A stretch of 32,671 nt of DNA from Deltaproteobacteria bacterium (GTDB lineage: Bacteria; Myxococcota_A; UBA9160; UBA6930), in contig JAJDAP010000123.1 in NCBI GenBank assembly GCA_029261795.1, forward strand, positions 1-32,671, read 5' to 3'. The position numbers and the translations under genes were made by a program. Below the pieces are notes generated by a model. It was given only the letters and a program-made list of their open reading frames with translations. It was not told the DNA's origin and ran no database searches. Positions 1 to 9,360 of the stretch are shown piece after piece (position 1 is the first letter of the stretch; every line of letters starts with the position of its first letter).

Positions 1-87
1 GCGCCCAGACCCCCCCCCCGGACTTCGAACACATCACGACCCCCGCCATCCCGTATCACCACCCGGAAAAACTTACCCACTACGAGG

Positions 88-99
88 CCGTCCCCGCTC
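88..99 (-). repeat. Solo half-copy of the palindrome arm after a stop codon
   Basis: On the minus strand GAGCGGGGACGG follows directly after the TAG (102-100) of the membrane-protein gene. It is identical to 12 bases of the outer arm at 20388-20399. No inverted partner is seen in bases 1-87. It may be a remnant or a fixed REP-type 3'-end signal; chance cannot be excluded for a 12-mer in GC-rich DNA. Confidence 0.3.
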
Positions 100-1761
100 C
101 TAGAGGGGTTCGGTGATGGGGAGTTCTTCCCAGAGGAGCTGGAGGAAGGTGCCGATGAAGAAGGACATGACGCTCATCAGGAGCACCGTGGTGGGGAAAG
201 CGATGAACGGTTCGACGCCCATGATGCGGGGCAGCTCGCCGACCCAGGGGTCCATCGCGCGAAGCGACTCGAGGGAGGCCATGCCGGCGTCGGGCCCCCA
301 GTTGCGGCCGGCCATCAAGGGGCCGAGCAGGCTCGTCACCAACAGGCCGAAACCTGCCGCCTGGATCAGGCCGAGCATGACGAGATCCCGCGTCCGCGAG
401 AAGGCCAATTGCGCGTCGCCGAGCTTCCCGCGCACCTCGACGTAGATATAGAGGAACGTGGTCGTGCCCAGCATCGTGGCGACCGCGAGCAGGTAGAAGG
501 GCGATTGTTCGGCGAGGTCCCAGACCTCGTCGATCATGAACACGGGCAGGTAGCCGACGATGATTCCGGCGCCGATACGCGGCACCGAGGTGTGGAAGAA
601 GGTCAGGTCCTTCTTCCACAGGAAGCGGTAGGCCAGGAACCAGAACGCGGCTGCCAGAACGGCGATCACCTCGAGCGAAGCCCACCAATCGAGCAGCACG
701 GGATACTCGTCGTAGAAGAAGATCGCGGCGACGAACGGCATGGCGGGCAGGGTAAGCGCCATCGTGTAGTTCCGGGTGCCGTGGAGCGTGAGCCGCCGCT
801 CCCGATCGCGGTCGCCGACGCGCAGCGCATCGACGTGTTGGCGGATCACGGCGGCGTGGTGCACGTCGTATTGGTGCAGGAACCAGCGCTCGAGCTTGGC
901 GAGGATTCGTAGATTGTCCCTGCCGCCGCGACACAGGAACGGTGACAGATCGATCCCTCGATTGGCCCGCTCGGCACCGGGCGCAACCGCGCCAAGCACT
1001 TCGCTGGCGCGCTCACCGAACGGAGAATCTTCGGTCTCGAATGCGCGATTCTCCTGATCGAGGCAGACGTCTTCCAACCAGCGATGATAGGCGCGCTCCG
1101 CTGCGCCCATGACGCTTCGATCGATTTCCTCCTGATCGCCGTTCGCGATGGCGTAGTAGAACGAAAAATCGTTGGGATCCGGCGAGGCCGTGGCGCGTTC
1201 GCCCCCTTCGACATAAGCGCCCATGAAGGCGTCTGTGACGCGCTCTTCGACGACAATGCCCATCGCACGGAGCAGCACGGAGCGAAAATGGAAGTCCGCG
1301 ATGCGCAGCCGCGGGTGATCGGCGAGCCCCTTGTCCGCGATGAAGCGCTGGGCGATCAGGCAGAAGACAGCCACGTCCTCGGATGCGCGACCGAGGGCAC
1401 CACTTCCCTCGAGACGATCGAGCACGCCAGCCAGCGTTCCTGGAAGCGCGCCTAACAATCGGAAGATCAGCTCTTCCGCGTCGCGACGCCCGGCCTTGGC
1501 GTGTAGCCGCTGCGGATTGGTCCACAGATCGTCGAGGCGTAGATACAGCTCGGCCGGATCGTGACGTTCGGCGTGGAACGAGAAGGTCTCCGGGAAGATG
1601 CTGCGAAAGCCACCGCTGGAATCGGATTCGAATCGCACCTCGCGGGCGTGGAACGCGAAGGTGATGCGGTAGTTCGCCCGCAGCCGCTCGATACGGAAAT
1701 CGAGGCGCGGGATCCCGCCGCCGCGCGCCGCATCCGGTGCCTCGCCGGCTGCCGCCGTCAT
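100..1761 (-). CDS. Polytopic membrane protein of unknown function, coupled to a response regulator
   Basis: I do not recognise this family. With the ATG at 1761 the product is 553 residues. The first ~330 residues are soluble and charged; the last ~220 carry about six hydrophobic segments (for example around the LPAMPFVAAIFFY, IGAGIIVGYLPVFMI, LLAVATMLGTTTFLYIY and LMSVMSFFIGTFLQLL stretches), so it is an inner-membrane protein with a large N-terminal cytosolic or periplasmic domain. An in-frame start at 1794 exists but would overlap the upstream gene by 29 bases. The ATG at 1761 leaves only 4 bases after the regulator stop at 1766, as in a translationally coupled operon. The partnership with the REC-PAS protein suggests a signalling or membrane-output role (inference). 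No catalytic motif is evident. Confidence 0.8.
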   Translation of the reverse strand: MTAAAGEAPDAARGGGIPRLDFRIERLRANYRITFAFHAREVRFESDSSGGFRSIFPETFSFHAERHDPAELYLRLDDLWTNPQRLHAKAGRRDAEELIFRLLGALPGTLAGVLDRLEGSGALGRASEDVAVFCLIAQRFIADKGLADHPRLRIADFHFRSVLLRAMGIVVEERVTDAFMGAYVEGGERATASPDPNDFSFYYAIANGDQEEIDRSVMGAAERAYHRWLEDVCLDQENRAFETEDSPFGERASEVLGAVAPGAERANRGIDLSPFLCRGGRDNLRILAKLERWFLHQYDVHHAAVIRQHVDALRVGDRDRERRLTLHGTRNYTMALTLPAMPFVAAIFFYDEYPVLLDWWASLEVIAVLAAAFWFLAYRFLWKKDLTFFHTSVPRIGAGIIVGYLPVFMIDEVWDLAEQSPFYLLAVATMLGTTTFLYIYVEVRGKLGDAQLAFSRTRDLVMLGLIQAAGFGLLVTSLLGPLMAGRNWGPDAGMASLESLRAMDPWVGELPRIMGVEPFIAFPTTVLLMSVMSFFIGTFLQLLWEELPITEPL

Positions 1762-1765
1762 CGGA

Positions 1766-2905
1766 TCAGAGCACCCGCTGCTTCGGGTTCTCACCCGATT
1801 CGTAGTACGTCTCTACCCGTCGCCCGAGCTCCCGCACCGCCTCGGGGAGCCGATCGCCGAGTGGCCAGCGCTCCCCCGCGAGGCGAATGCGCTCCACCAG
1901 GAGTTGGGCGTCGGGAAACTCTTCGGTCGCGAGTGCGTTGTCGACGGCCAGCCAGTATTCAAAGGCGGTGAGGGTTCGCGAAACGCGGTCACTCAGCTGA
2001 CCCATGCCCGGCGATGCAACGCCGGCCTGTCCGACCTCGTCTTGCAGGCTGACGATCCGATCCTGCGCTTCTGCGAGCTTCTCGCGCAGGCCCTCGTCGG
2101 CATCTGCCACTTCCTCGACGATTTCCTCGAAACGTCGGCGCAGGGGTTCGTGGGAGATTTCCCGAGCGAGGATCACCTGGCCCAATTCGCTGCCGCCGTC
2201 GCCTTGCAGCGGGTGCATCGCGATTCGCAGCTTCACGCCGCCGCCAACCGGCAGGTCCACTTCCTCGTAGGAGTGTTCCTCTTGCTCGCGCGCATGGCTT
2301 GCGGCACCGGCCACCTTGTCGAGGATGAGCTTCGGAATCACTTCGTCGAGCGGGCGCCCGTTCGCCGGCCCGCTGAGGCCCAGATACTTGCGCGCTGGCT
2401 CGTTGAGCGCACGGACCACGCCGTCGGCATCCACCGCGATCGCGCCGGTATCGAGATGATCCATCACCGCTTCGAGGAACTGGTTCGAATCGCGCAGATC
2501 CGTCAGCAAGCGCTCGTTCTCGCGCGCCAACTGGTAGTGCTCGACCGCACGCCGCACCACCTGCTTCAGCTGGTCGGGCTCCCAGGGCTTGGTGATGTAG
2601 GCGTAGACGTGGCCATCATTGATCGCGTGGATGATCGCGTCCATGTCCGCGAAGCCCGTGAGGATGATGCGCACCGTCTCCGGATGCCGATTGAACACCT
2701 CCGCCAGGAACTCCACCCCGGTCATCTCGGGCATGCGCTGATCCGAGAGCACCACGGCGACCGGGCCCTGATCGTCGAGCAGGCGGAGCGCCTTCTCCGC
2801 GGACGCAGAAGTGAGGACTTCGTAGTCGTCCTCGAACGTGAACGTCATCGTCTCGAGAATCGCTTCCTCGTCGTCTACGACCAGGAGGCGCGGCAGTTCA
2901 CTCAT
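1766..2905 (-). CDS. Response regulator: receiver, PAS-like domain and coiled coil
   Basis: 379 residues. Residues 5-120 form a CheY-like receiver: the acidic pair in VVDDEE, phospho-acceptor Asp55 in LSDQRMP, the conserved Thr in ILTGFAD, and Lys in ITKPWEPDQL. The SDQRMP and TKPWE signatures are typical of receivers joined to HD-GYP or PAS outputs. Residues ~135-240 resemble a PAS fold (LEAVMDHLDTGAIAVDADG, then NEPARKYLGLSG). A heptad-rich segment (~255-295) and a helical tail follow. There is no DNA-binding, GGDEF, HD-GYP or kinase domain, so the output is probably protein-protein. It is the first gene of a two-gene operon with the membrane protein that starts 4 bases after its stop. The ATG at 2905 lacks a clear Shine-Dalgarno, but the receiver begins directly after it. 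Confidence 0.9.
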   Translation of the reverse strand: MSELPRLLVVDDEEAILETMTFTFEDDYEVLTSASAEKALRLLDDQGPVAVVLSDQRMPEMTGVEFLAEVFNRHPETVRIILTGFADMDAIIHAINDGHVYAYITKPWEPDQLKQVVRRAVEHYQLARENERLLTDLRDSNQFLEAVMDHLDTGAIAVDADGVVRALNEPARKYLGLSGPANGRPLDEVIPKLILDKVAGAASHAREQEEHSYEEVDLPVGGGVKLRIAMHPLQGDGGSELGQVILAREISHEPLRRRFEEIVEEVADADEGLREKLAEAQDRIVSLQDEVGQAGVASPGMGQLSDRVSRTLTAFEYWLAVDNALATEEFPDAQLLVERIRLAGERWPLGDRLPEAVRELGRRVETYYESGENPKQRVL

Positions 2906-2971
2906 CGGCGGGACATTAGCAGAGCGGGGCCGCTCGACGTGGCTGCCTAGCGATCGCTTGGGCGAGACGCG

Positions 2972-4333
2972 CTAGTAGCGGGAAAATGCGATCAGTGCGT
3001 CCATCGAGCGATTCCACTCGCCCTCCCAGCGCGCCAGGATCTCTTCACCCGGACTGGTCCCACGATCGAGGACCTCGGCGATCGGGTCGAGGAAGCCACG
3101 CTCGTCGCGGTCCTGGAGACCTCCGCGATGATCGATCCGGGCGAGGCCCGCGCTCGAGAGCGCCAGTAGCTCGCGGGCCTGTTCGAGAACGGGCCGGCCT
3201 GCGATCTCGGCGGCGAGTCCCCGGCGGGCCACGGCCTCGATCGCGGCGACGCGTTGCTCGAAGGGCCACTGCTCCGCGAGCGCCCAGGCACCGGCCAGTG
3301 CGTCGTCGTCGTACAGCAGGCCCTTCCACAGGGCTGGCAGTGCGCAGATCAGCTCGGGCGGAACGGCGTCCGCACCGCGCACCTCGATGAACTGCTTGCA
3401 GCGTACCTCGGGAAAGAGCGTCGTCAGGTGGGTATTCCAATCCTCGATCGTCGCGTGGTGCCCGGCCAGACCGCGTTCCATGAACTGGCCGAAGGTCATG
3501 CCTTCGGCCGGCAGATACTGACCATCGCGGGAGACGAAGAACATCGGGACATCGATCGCCCAATCGACATAACGTTCGTAACCGAAACCCGGTTCGAAGA
3601 CGAAGGGCAGCATGCCGCAGCGATCCGGGTCGGTGTGCCGCCAGATTTCGAGGCGCCTCGAAACGTAACCGGACGGCTTTCCCTGATAGAGCGGCGAATT
3701 CGCAAAGATGGCCGAGACGATCGGCGTGACGCCCATGGCCATGCGCAGCTTGCGCACCATGTCCTCTTCGCTCGAGAAATCGTAGTTGGCCTGCACCGTC
3801 GCAGTGAGATGCATCATGTGCAGCGGCAACTCGGCGCGGGTCGGCAGGTAGGCGCGCATGATGTCATAGCGGCCCTTCGGCATGTGTGGCACGTCGGGCA
3901 CATCGTGGATCGGGTTCGCACCGAGCGAGAGCCAGACGAGACCGAGCGGTTCGGAAACGCGACGAATCAAGTCGAGGTGCGCCTGGAATTCGCTGCAGGT
4001 GTCGTGGATCCGGCGCAGCGGCGCACCGGAAAGTTCGAGCTGGCCGCCGGGCTCGAGCGTGATCGAAGCCCCGTCCTTCAACAACGCGATGACGTTCTCG
4101 CCCTCGTAGACGGGCTCCCATCCATCGGCCTGCTGGACCGCGCGCAGCAGCGCGCCGATCCCCTTCTCGCCCTCGTAGGGAACCGGTTCGAAGCTGCCGG
4201 CCCGAATCCCGATCTTCTCGTGCTCGGTGCCAACGCGGAAACGCTCGCGCGGTTTCTCGCCAGCGCGCAGGAAGGCCGTGAGATCGTGCTTCGATTCGAC
4301 GGGCGTGGGATCACCCTCGACGGTTCCGCTCAA
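2972..4333 (-). CDS. gshA: Glutamate-cysteine ligase, plant/proteobacterial type
   Basis: 453 residues, the usual length for the GCS2/plant-type family that joins glutamate and cysteine with ATP in the first step of glutathione synthesis. Family landmarks run in order: the FRVGTEHEKIG segment near residue 32 (glutamate and metal site), EPGGQLELSGAP near 95, NPIHDVPDVPHMPKGRYDIM, the MMHLTATVQANYDF strand, and SPLYQGKPSGYVSRR with the R-x-x-IWRHTDPDRCGMLPF segment. The start is a TTG at 4333 supported by GGAG six bases upstream; no ATG is available nearby. The CGGAGCCTCCG palindrome over this ribosome-binding site could fold. No gshB is in the window. It lies alone between the regulator and the small unknown gene upstream; 100 bases separate it from the latter. 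Confidence 0.93.
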   Translation of the reverse strand: MSGTVEGDPTPVESKHDLTAFLRAGEKPRERFRVGTEHEKIGIRAGSFEPVPYEGEKGIGALLRAVQQADGWEPVYEGENVIALLKDGASITLEPGGQLELSGAPLRRIHDTCSEFQAHLDLIRRVSEPLGLVWLSLGANPIHDVPDVPHMPKGRYDIMRAYLPTRAELPLHMMHLTATVQANYDFSSEEDMVRKLRMAMGVTPIVSAIFANSPLYQGKPSGYVSRRLEIWRHTDPDRCGMLPFVFEPGFGYERYVDWAIDVPMFFVSRDGQYLPAEGMTFGQFMERGLAGHHATIEDWNTHLTTLFPEVRCKQFIEVRGADAVPPELICALPALWKGLLYDDDALAGAWALAEQWPFEQRVAAIEAVARRGLAAEIAGRPVLEQARELLALSSAGLARIDHRGGLQDRDERGFLDPIAEVLDRGTSPGEEILARWEGEWNRSMDALIAFSRY

Positions 4334-4433
4334 CGGAGGCTCCGATTCGGGGGCGCGAAAGGAGAGGTGGCGTTTGCGGCCGGACCTGCGGACTCCGGCG
4401 CGATGGGCTTCGATGCCAGGGAGTTCGAGTCCG

Positions 4434-4895
4434 TCACGGCGTGGCTGCTTCCTCGAGGAACTCTTCCAGGAATTCGCCCAGGGCAGCGGCCAACTCGGGC
4501 TCGGCGTCGAACGGGAAACTCTTGCAAGGGCCTTCGGTCTTGCCCGCCCGGAACGGGCCGACCAGGGTGACTTCGCCCTTGCTCTTCACGGTGACGATGG
4601 CGCGGTAGCGGCCACGCGCGAGCGCGAACTCGACGGCGCGCACATGTTTGTCGTCGAGACGCGGCTCCGAGATCTCGACATCGGCGAGGTGGCCGGCCCC
4701 CGTCGCTGTTACCGCGTCGCGGTAGGCCTCGAGCCCGTCGCTTATGTGCCCGTGCAACGCGACGGCCTTCTGGCGGGCCGCCTCCAGGGCATCGCCGTGG
4801 CTCGATTCGCGGCGGCCCAGGGTTTGCCCAACTCGGCTCAGTCGTTCACGCAGTTCGTCGCCCATCGCGCGAAGTTCGCACACTCGCGCCGACAA
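4434..4895 (-). CDS. Hypothetical small acidic protein
   Basis: Not recognised. 153 residues from a TTG at 4895, or 143 from the ATG at 4865 (MGDELRERLSRVG), which I consider at least as likely. The N-terminal third is helical and charged with coiled-coil-like spacing (ELRERLSRVGQTLGRRE, then ALEAARQKAVALHGHI). The middle is a predicted beta region (RYRAIVTVKSKGEVTLVGPF), and the tail is very acidic (ELAAALGEFLEEFLEE). There is no signal peptide or membrane segment, so it is probably cytosolic. It follows the M23 peptidase gene on the same strand after 173 bases and precedes gshA by 100. Codon use matches the neighbours, and the acidic C-terminus reads as genuine protein sequence, so I take it as real. 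Confidence 0.65.
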   Translation of the reverse strand: MSARVCELRAMGDELRERLSRVGQTLGRRESSHGDALEAARQKAVALHGHISDGLEAYRDAVTATGAGHLADVEISEPRLDDKHVRAVEFALARGRYRAIVTVKSKGEVTLVGPFRAGKTEGPCKSFPFDAEPELAAALGEFLEEFLEEAATP

Positions 4896-5068
4896 CGCCG
4901 AGCAGGCGCCTCGCTGGAGCAGGTTGCCGCGCTCCTGGAGTTACCCGCAGCGAGGGCAGCGGCTCGGGTGACTCGGTTCACGGCCTCGCGAGGTGTTGCG
5001 CGGATGCACCGTGGGGCCCGCGGCCCCGTTCGCTGGACCAAGGACTCCCAAGCGGGCTGCGAATGTCG

Positions 5069-6481
5069 TTAGAGCCCGGCTTCTTGGGTCAGCACACGCA
5101 GCGGCTGGGGATCGAGGACATCGAGATAGGTGTCACGCATCCCGAGGAACTCGGGCATGAGCTGCGGCGTGATCGGATCTCCCGGCGGCGCCTGGACCGA
5201 TGCCGGATTGAGGTACTTGCCGTGCTGCTGCATCCGGAAATCGAGGTGGGGGCCCGTTGCGGTACCGGTGGAACCCACGTAGCCGACCACCTGCTTCTGA
5301 CCCACCCGTTCGCCCACGTTGAGGCCCTTCGGGAAGCGGGACAGATGGGCGTAGAACGAGACATAACCGCCGGCGTGTCGGACCTTCACGGTCTTTCCGA
5401 GCCCGCCGAGAACGCCGCGGAAGATCACGGTGCCGTTCGCGACGCTCCAGACCGGCGTGCCCGTCGGTGCAGCGTAGTCGATGGCCGGATGCGGGCGGCG
5501 CACCTTCAGGATCGGATGCAGCCGGCTCGATGTGAAGTTCGAGCTGATGCGTCGGTAGTTGAGCGGCGCGCGCAGGAACTGTCGTTCCACCGACGAGCCG
5601 TCGAGGCGGTAGTAACCCCCGACGTCGTCGCCGTTGTCGAAGTAGATCGCATTGTGTTCGTCGTCGGCGTTGATGTAACGCGCCGCGAGAATTCGACCGG
5701 GGCCGAGATACTCTTCGCGACCGTCTTCGACGAGCGTGCGGCGCTCGTAGAGCACGCTGAACTCGTCGCCGGCTCGAACGCCGCGCGAGAAGTCGACATC
5801 CCAGGCGAAGATCTCGGCGAAATCGTTGGCGAGCTCGCCGTCCTCCCCAAGCTGCCGCATGGCCTCGTACAGACTCGACGAGACCAGGCCGGCCAGCCGC
5901 GTCGGGCGCACGTCGATCTTGGGCTGATAGGCGGAGGCCACGAATTTCGCTTCGTCGCCGCTCCCGATGCGCCGCAACGCATAGCGCTCGATGCTGGAAC
6001 GCGAGTAGCGGAACTCGCTCAGCTCTCCGTTGGCGGCGCGGGCGAGCCAGAAGCTGTCGCCTGGGCGCGAGTAACGGAAATCGAAGACGGGGCTCATTCC
6101 GACGGCAATCGTGTGAACCATCCCTGCAGAAATTCCCTGGCCGCGTAGCGCAGCGGACAGCGTCTGGTTGCGGCGGAGGTTGCCCTCGGTGATCTGCTGC
6201 TCGGCCAGCGCCGGAGCGCGGGTAGCCGTAGCCGGTGCGGCCATGGCCGTCTGGTAGACCGGAATGTCCCGCGCGGCGGTCACGAAGGCGACCGTGGCCG
6301 GCTTCGCCTCGGAGGTCGGCGCCTTTTCATGGGCGGCGACGGTGGCATCGGCGCTCGACGGGCCAGCGAGCAACTGCGCCGCAACGAAGGCGGCAAACAA
6401 CAGGCCAAATGCGACCGCAATCCAGCCCGTGGCATCCGCCAGGGCACTGGGGTCGTGACGATGGGGCGTACTCAAGCGCAC
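5069..6481 (-). CDS. Membrane-anchored M23-family metallopeptidase (murein endopeptidase, MepM-like)
   Basis: 470 residues. One membrane segment near residues 19-40 (WIAVAFGLLFAAFVAAQLL) anchors it with the rest in the periplasm. An OapA/LysM-like region (~95-160) and a beta-rich middle domain (~170-300) precede the C-terminal LytM domain. Catalytic zinc residues are intact: His331 and Asp335 in HPAIDYAAP, and the HxH-type strand around SFYAHLSRF with His412 in HLDFRMQQHG. Domain order and length match the E. coli MepM/YebA family, which cuts peptidoglycan cross-links during wall growth. The start is GTG at 6481. It is transcribed divergently from the M20 peptidase; the 112-base gap between them must hold both promoters. 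Confidence 0.92.
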   Translation of the reverse strand: MRLSTPHRHDPSALADATGWIAVAFGLLFAAFVAAQLLAGPSSADATVAAHEKAPTSEAKPATVAFVTAARDIPVYQTAMAAPATATRAPALAEQQITEGNLRRNQTLSAALRGQGISAGMVHTIAVGMSPVFDFRYSRPGDSFWLARAANGELSEFRYSRSSIERYALRRIGSGDEAKFVASAYQPKIDVRPTRLAGLVSSSLYEAMRQLGEDGELANDFAEIFAWDVDFSRGVRAGDEFSVLYERRTLVEDGREEYLGPGRILAARYINADDEHNAIYFDNGDDVGGYYRLDGSSVERQFLRAPLNYRRISSNFTSSRLHPILKVRRPHPAIDYAAPTGTPVWSVANGTVIFRGVLGGLGKTVKVRHAGGYVSFYAHLSRFPKGLNVGERVGQKQVVGYVGSTGTATGPHLDFRMQQHGKYLNPASVQAPPGDPITPQLMPEFLGMRDTYLDVLDPQPLRVLTQEAGL

Positions 6482-6593
6482 CCACCTCCACTCAATCTGG
6501 TCATCACGATCAACCGACGCACACGCATCTCCATCGAGAACTCTTCGGCAAGCACCTGCTCATGCTAAATACCAGCATTCGTCGGAGGAACCC

Positions 6594-8075
6594 GTGTCCC
6601 GCCTCACCCGATCCGGGCAACATCAGCGATGGCTCGTTGGCCGATCGTCCGTCCCTGGTTGGATCGTGGCGTCACTGCTCAGCTTTGCCTGCGCCTCGTC
6701 TCCCCTCGTCGTCCCGGCCGCCCAGCCCGGGAGCGGGGCCGATTATCCCTCTCTCGGCTCGGATTGGCGAGGGTCTGCGGCCGAGATCTTGTCCGGGGCC
6801 ATTCAGATCGTCACTTCGAATCCCCCCGGGGACGAGGCGCTCCTGGCGCATTGGCTGGCGGATCTCCTCAGCGACGAGGACGGCGTCGAGACCCGGGTCA
6901 TCCAACTGGAGGACGGTCCGCGCGCGGCGCTCTGGGCCCGGGTGCGCGGGAACGGCCAGCGAAGGCCCCTGATCCTGCTCTCCCACCTCGACACGGTGCC
7001 CGCGGTGGCAGAGGAGTGGAGGGTAGATCCCTACGCGGGCGTCATCGGCGGGGGCTTCGTGGTGGGGCGGGGGGCGTTGGATGCGAAGGGCGTGACCGTC
7101 TCCCATCTGCTGACCCTGGTCGCCCTGGCGCGGCGCTCGGCGCCCCTTTCGAGGGACGTGATCCTGCTCGCCACCCCGGACGAGGAAGCTGGCGGCCTCC
7201 ACGGAGCCGCTCTGGTGGCCCGCGACCGCCGCGAACTGCTCGGTGATGCCGAATTCCTGCTCACCGAAGGGGGCGGGATCATGCCCGGCGGCCCCGGCCA
7301 ACCGGACGTCTGGGGCGTCTCCTTCACCGAGAAGACCCCGTGTTGGTTGGACATCGTGGCGCGCGGACTCCCCGGGCACGGCTCGGTCGACCGTCCCGGC
7401 GCCGCGCCGAAGAGGCTCATCGCCGCCCTCGGCCGCTTGGACGGCATCGCCGGCGATGTGCGCGTGGTGCCGCCGGTGGCACGGATGTTCGAAGCGCTCG
7501 CCCCGCTGGCACCGCCCAACGATCGCGACCACTACCTGAACCTGCGCGGTGCCCTGGCCTTGCGGCCGGAGTTCCGCGATCGCTTCCTGGCGGATCCCGG
7601 CCGCGCTGCGTTGGTCCAGAATACCGCCGTCGTCACCACCCTCGACGCCGGTAGCCTGGTGAACGTGGTCCCCGCCGAGGCCCGTGCCACCATCGATGCG
7701 CGCTTGTTGCCCGGCGATTCCTGCGCCGACTTCGCAGCGCAGGTGCGCGCGGCCCTCGGGCCCGAAGTCGATCTCGAAGTTCGGCTCGCCTTCGACGCCG
7801 CCGAGTCTCCGCTGCGCTCGCCCCTGATGACGGCCATCGAGAACGTTGCGGCGGCCCACGAACCGCGCGGAATCGCCATTCCCAGGGTCATCGCCGGCTT
7901 CACGGACGCGCATTGGTTCCGGCAGCTCGGCATCACGAGCTACGGCTTCGTGCCACGACGCTTGCGTTCGCAGGAAACCCGCGGCGTGCACGGACCCAAC
8001 GAGCGCATCTCCCTCGACAACCTGACGCTCGGCGTGGAAACCCTGCTCGAGATCCTCGAGGAATTGGAACGTTAG
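6594..8075 (+). CDS. Exported M20-family metallopeptidase (carboxypeptidase/dipeptidase-like)
   Basis: 493 residues starting at GTG 6594, with GGAGGA six bases upstream. The N-terminus is a signal sequence (WIVASLLSFACASS); a Cys follows the hydrophobic run but the lipobox is poor (SFAC), so a lipoprotein is possible, not shown. The M20 metal site is complete: His131 and Asp133 in SHLDTVPAV, Asp163 in GRGALDAKG, the catalytic pair Glu197-Glu198 in PDEEAGG, a further acidic ligand in the EGGG strand, and His in the FTDAHWF and GVHGPNE segments. The dimerisation domain spans ~250-390. It probably hydrolyses peptides or N-acyl amino acids in the periplasm. It is a lone plus-strand gene between two minus-strand clusters. 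Confidence 0.92.
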   Translation: MSRLTRSGQHQRWLVGRSSVPGWIVASLLSFACASSPLVVPAAQPGSGADYPSLGSDWRGSAAEILSGAIQIVTSNPPGDEALLAHWLADLLSDEDGVETRVIQLEDGPRAALWARVRGNGQRRPLILLSHLDTVPAVAEEWRVDPYAGVIGGGFVVGRGALDAKGVTVSHLLTLVALARRSAPLSRDVILLATPDEEAGGLHGAALVARDRRELLGDAEFLLTEGGGIMPGGPGQPDVWGVSFTEKTPCWLDIVARGLPGHGSVDRPGAAPKRLIAALGRLDGIAGDVRVVPPVARMFEALAPLAPPNDRDHYLNLRGALALRPEFRDRFLADPGRAALVQNTAVVTTLDAGSLVNVVPAEARATIDARLLPGDSCADFAAQVRAALGPEVDLEVRLAFDAAESPLRSPLMTAIENVAAAHEPRGIAIPRVIAGFTDAHWFRQLGITSYGFVPRRLRSQETRGVHGPNERISLDNLTLGVETLLEILEELER

Positions 8076-8084
8076 GCGAGCACG

Positions 8085-9323
8085 TCAGTCGTCCGCCGCA
8101 CACAGGATGGCGGTGGCCAGGATCGTGATGGCGCGTTCGAGTTCGTCGCTCGGCGGCAAGGTCGGGGAAATTCGGATGTTGCGGTCCTTCGGGTCGTTGC
8201 CGTACGGGAAGGTCGCGCCGACCGGGGTGAGCTTGACGCCGGCCTTGGAGGCAAGTTCATAGACGCGCTTCGCCTGGCCTTCCTGGGTATCGAGGCTGAC
8301 GAAGTAGCCGCCTCGCGGCTTGGTCCAGCTGGCAAGACCGGTTCCCGCCAGGCGCTCTTCGAGACCGCTCTGCACCGCCGCGAACTTGGGGCGCAAGATT
8401 TCGGCGTGCTTTTTCATATGCGCGCGCAGCCCGTCGGCATCACCGAAGAACCGGATGTGGCGCAGCTGATTGATCTTGTCGGCCCCGATCGTGCGAAGCC
8501 CGCGATGCTGGCTCATCCAGGCCGCGTTGGCTGCACTTCCCCCGAACGCCGAGATGCCGCCACCCGCGAACGTGATCTTCGAAGTCGAACCGAAGATCCA
8601 GACACGATCGGGATTGCCGGCCTCGGCGCAGGCCTTCAGGATGTCTGACACCGGGTCGAGCTTCTCGTCGATGTGATGCACCGCATAGGCGTTGTCCCAG
8701 AGGATCCGGAAGTCCGACGCCGCCGTCTTCATGTTCGCGAGCGCCCGGACTTCTTCCTCGCTGAGCGTCGTGCCCACCGGGTTCTGGTACTTGGGAACGA
8801 TCCAGATGCCCTTCACGTGCTCGTCGTCCGCAGCGAGGCGAGCAATCGCTTCGACGTCGAGACCGGCCTCGCCGATCTCCACCGTCGTCATGCCGAGGCC
8901 GAGATGTTCGGTGAGGGCGAAGTGCCGGTCGTAGCCGGGCACCGGGCACAGGATCCGGTTGCCCTGACCACCCCAGGGAGCGCTGCCACCGGGGACGCCG
9001 TGGAGTACGGCGGCGGCCACGGCGTCGTACATCAGCGTCAGACTCGAGTTCTCACCGATCAGGATGCCGTCGGCGGGAACATCGAGAACCTCGCCGAACA
9101 ACGCGCGCGCTTCGGGCAGCCCGTCGGGCACGCCGTAGTTCCGACAGTCGTTGCCGTGGCCGTCGACGAAGTCGTCGGGGCCGAGGATGGTGAGGAGCTC
9201 GCGGGAAAGATCAAGCTGCTCGGCGCTCGGCTTGCCGCGCGTCAGGTCGAGAGAAACCGGGTCAGCGCACATCTGTTCGAAACGCGCGCGGGCTTCCTGG
9301 ATTCGGGAGGCAAGATCGGACAT
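8085..9323 (-). CDS. Aspartate aminotransferase, subgroup Ic (PLP-dependent, MocR-like aminotransferase fold)
   Basis: 412 residues from the ATG at 9323, with GAGG upstream. Fold-type I aminotransferase: LTRGKPS near residue 27, the RNYGVPDGLPEAR segment, CPVPGYDRHFAL (cofactor-stacking and substrate region), PKYQNPVGTTLS, the DNAYAVHH strand with the cofactor-binding Asp, Lys249 in STSKITFAGGG as the Schiff-base lysine, and the C-terminal NIRISPTLPP with the substrate Arg. RGKPS and the GYDRHF pattern mark the subgroup Ic aspartate aminotransferases known from Corynebacterium, not the classical AspC. It makes aspartate from oxaloacetate and glutamate. It is third in a minus-strand row after the thyX-like gene and the acetyltransferase, 37 bases behind the latter. 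It ends 9 bases from the convergent M20 gene. Confidence 0.93.
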   Translation of the reverse strand: MSDLASRIQEARARFEQMCADPVSLDLTRGKPSAEQLDLSRELLTILGPDDFVDGHGNDCRNYGVPDGLPEARALFGEVLDVPADGILIGENSSLTLMYDAVAAAVLHGVPGGSAPWGGQGNRILCPVPGYDRHFALTEHLGLGMTTVEIGEAGLDVEAIARLAADDEHVKGIWIVPKYQNPVGTTLSEEEVRALANMKTAASDFRILWDNAYAVHHIDEKLDPVSDILKACAEAGNPDRVWIFGSTSKITFAGGGISAFGGSAANAAWMSQHRGLRTIGADKINQLRHIRFFGDADGLRAHMKKHAEILRPKFAAVQSGLEERLAGTGLASWTKPRGGYFVSLDTQEGQAKRVYELASKAGVKLTPVGATFPYGNDPKDRNIRISPTLPPSDELERAITILATAILCAADD

Positions 9324-9360
9324 CGGGGGGTACCTCGGCTGTGTCGAGCGACCGCGGAAG

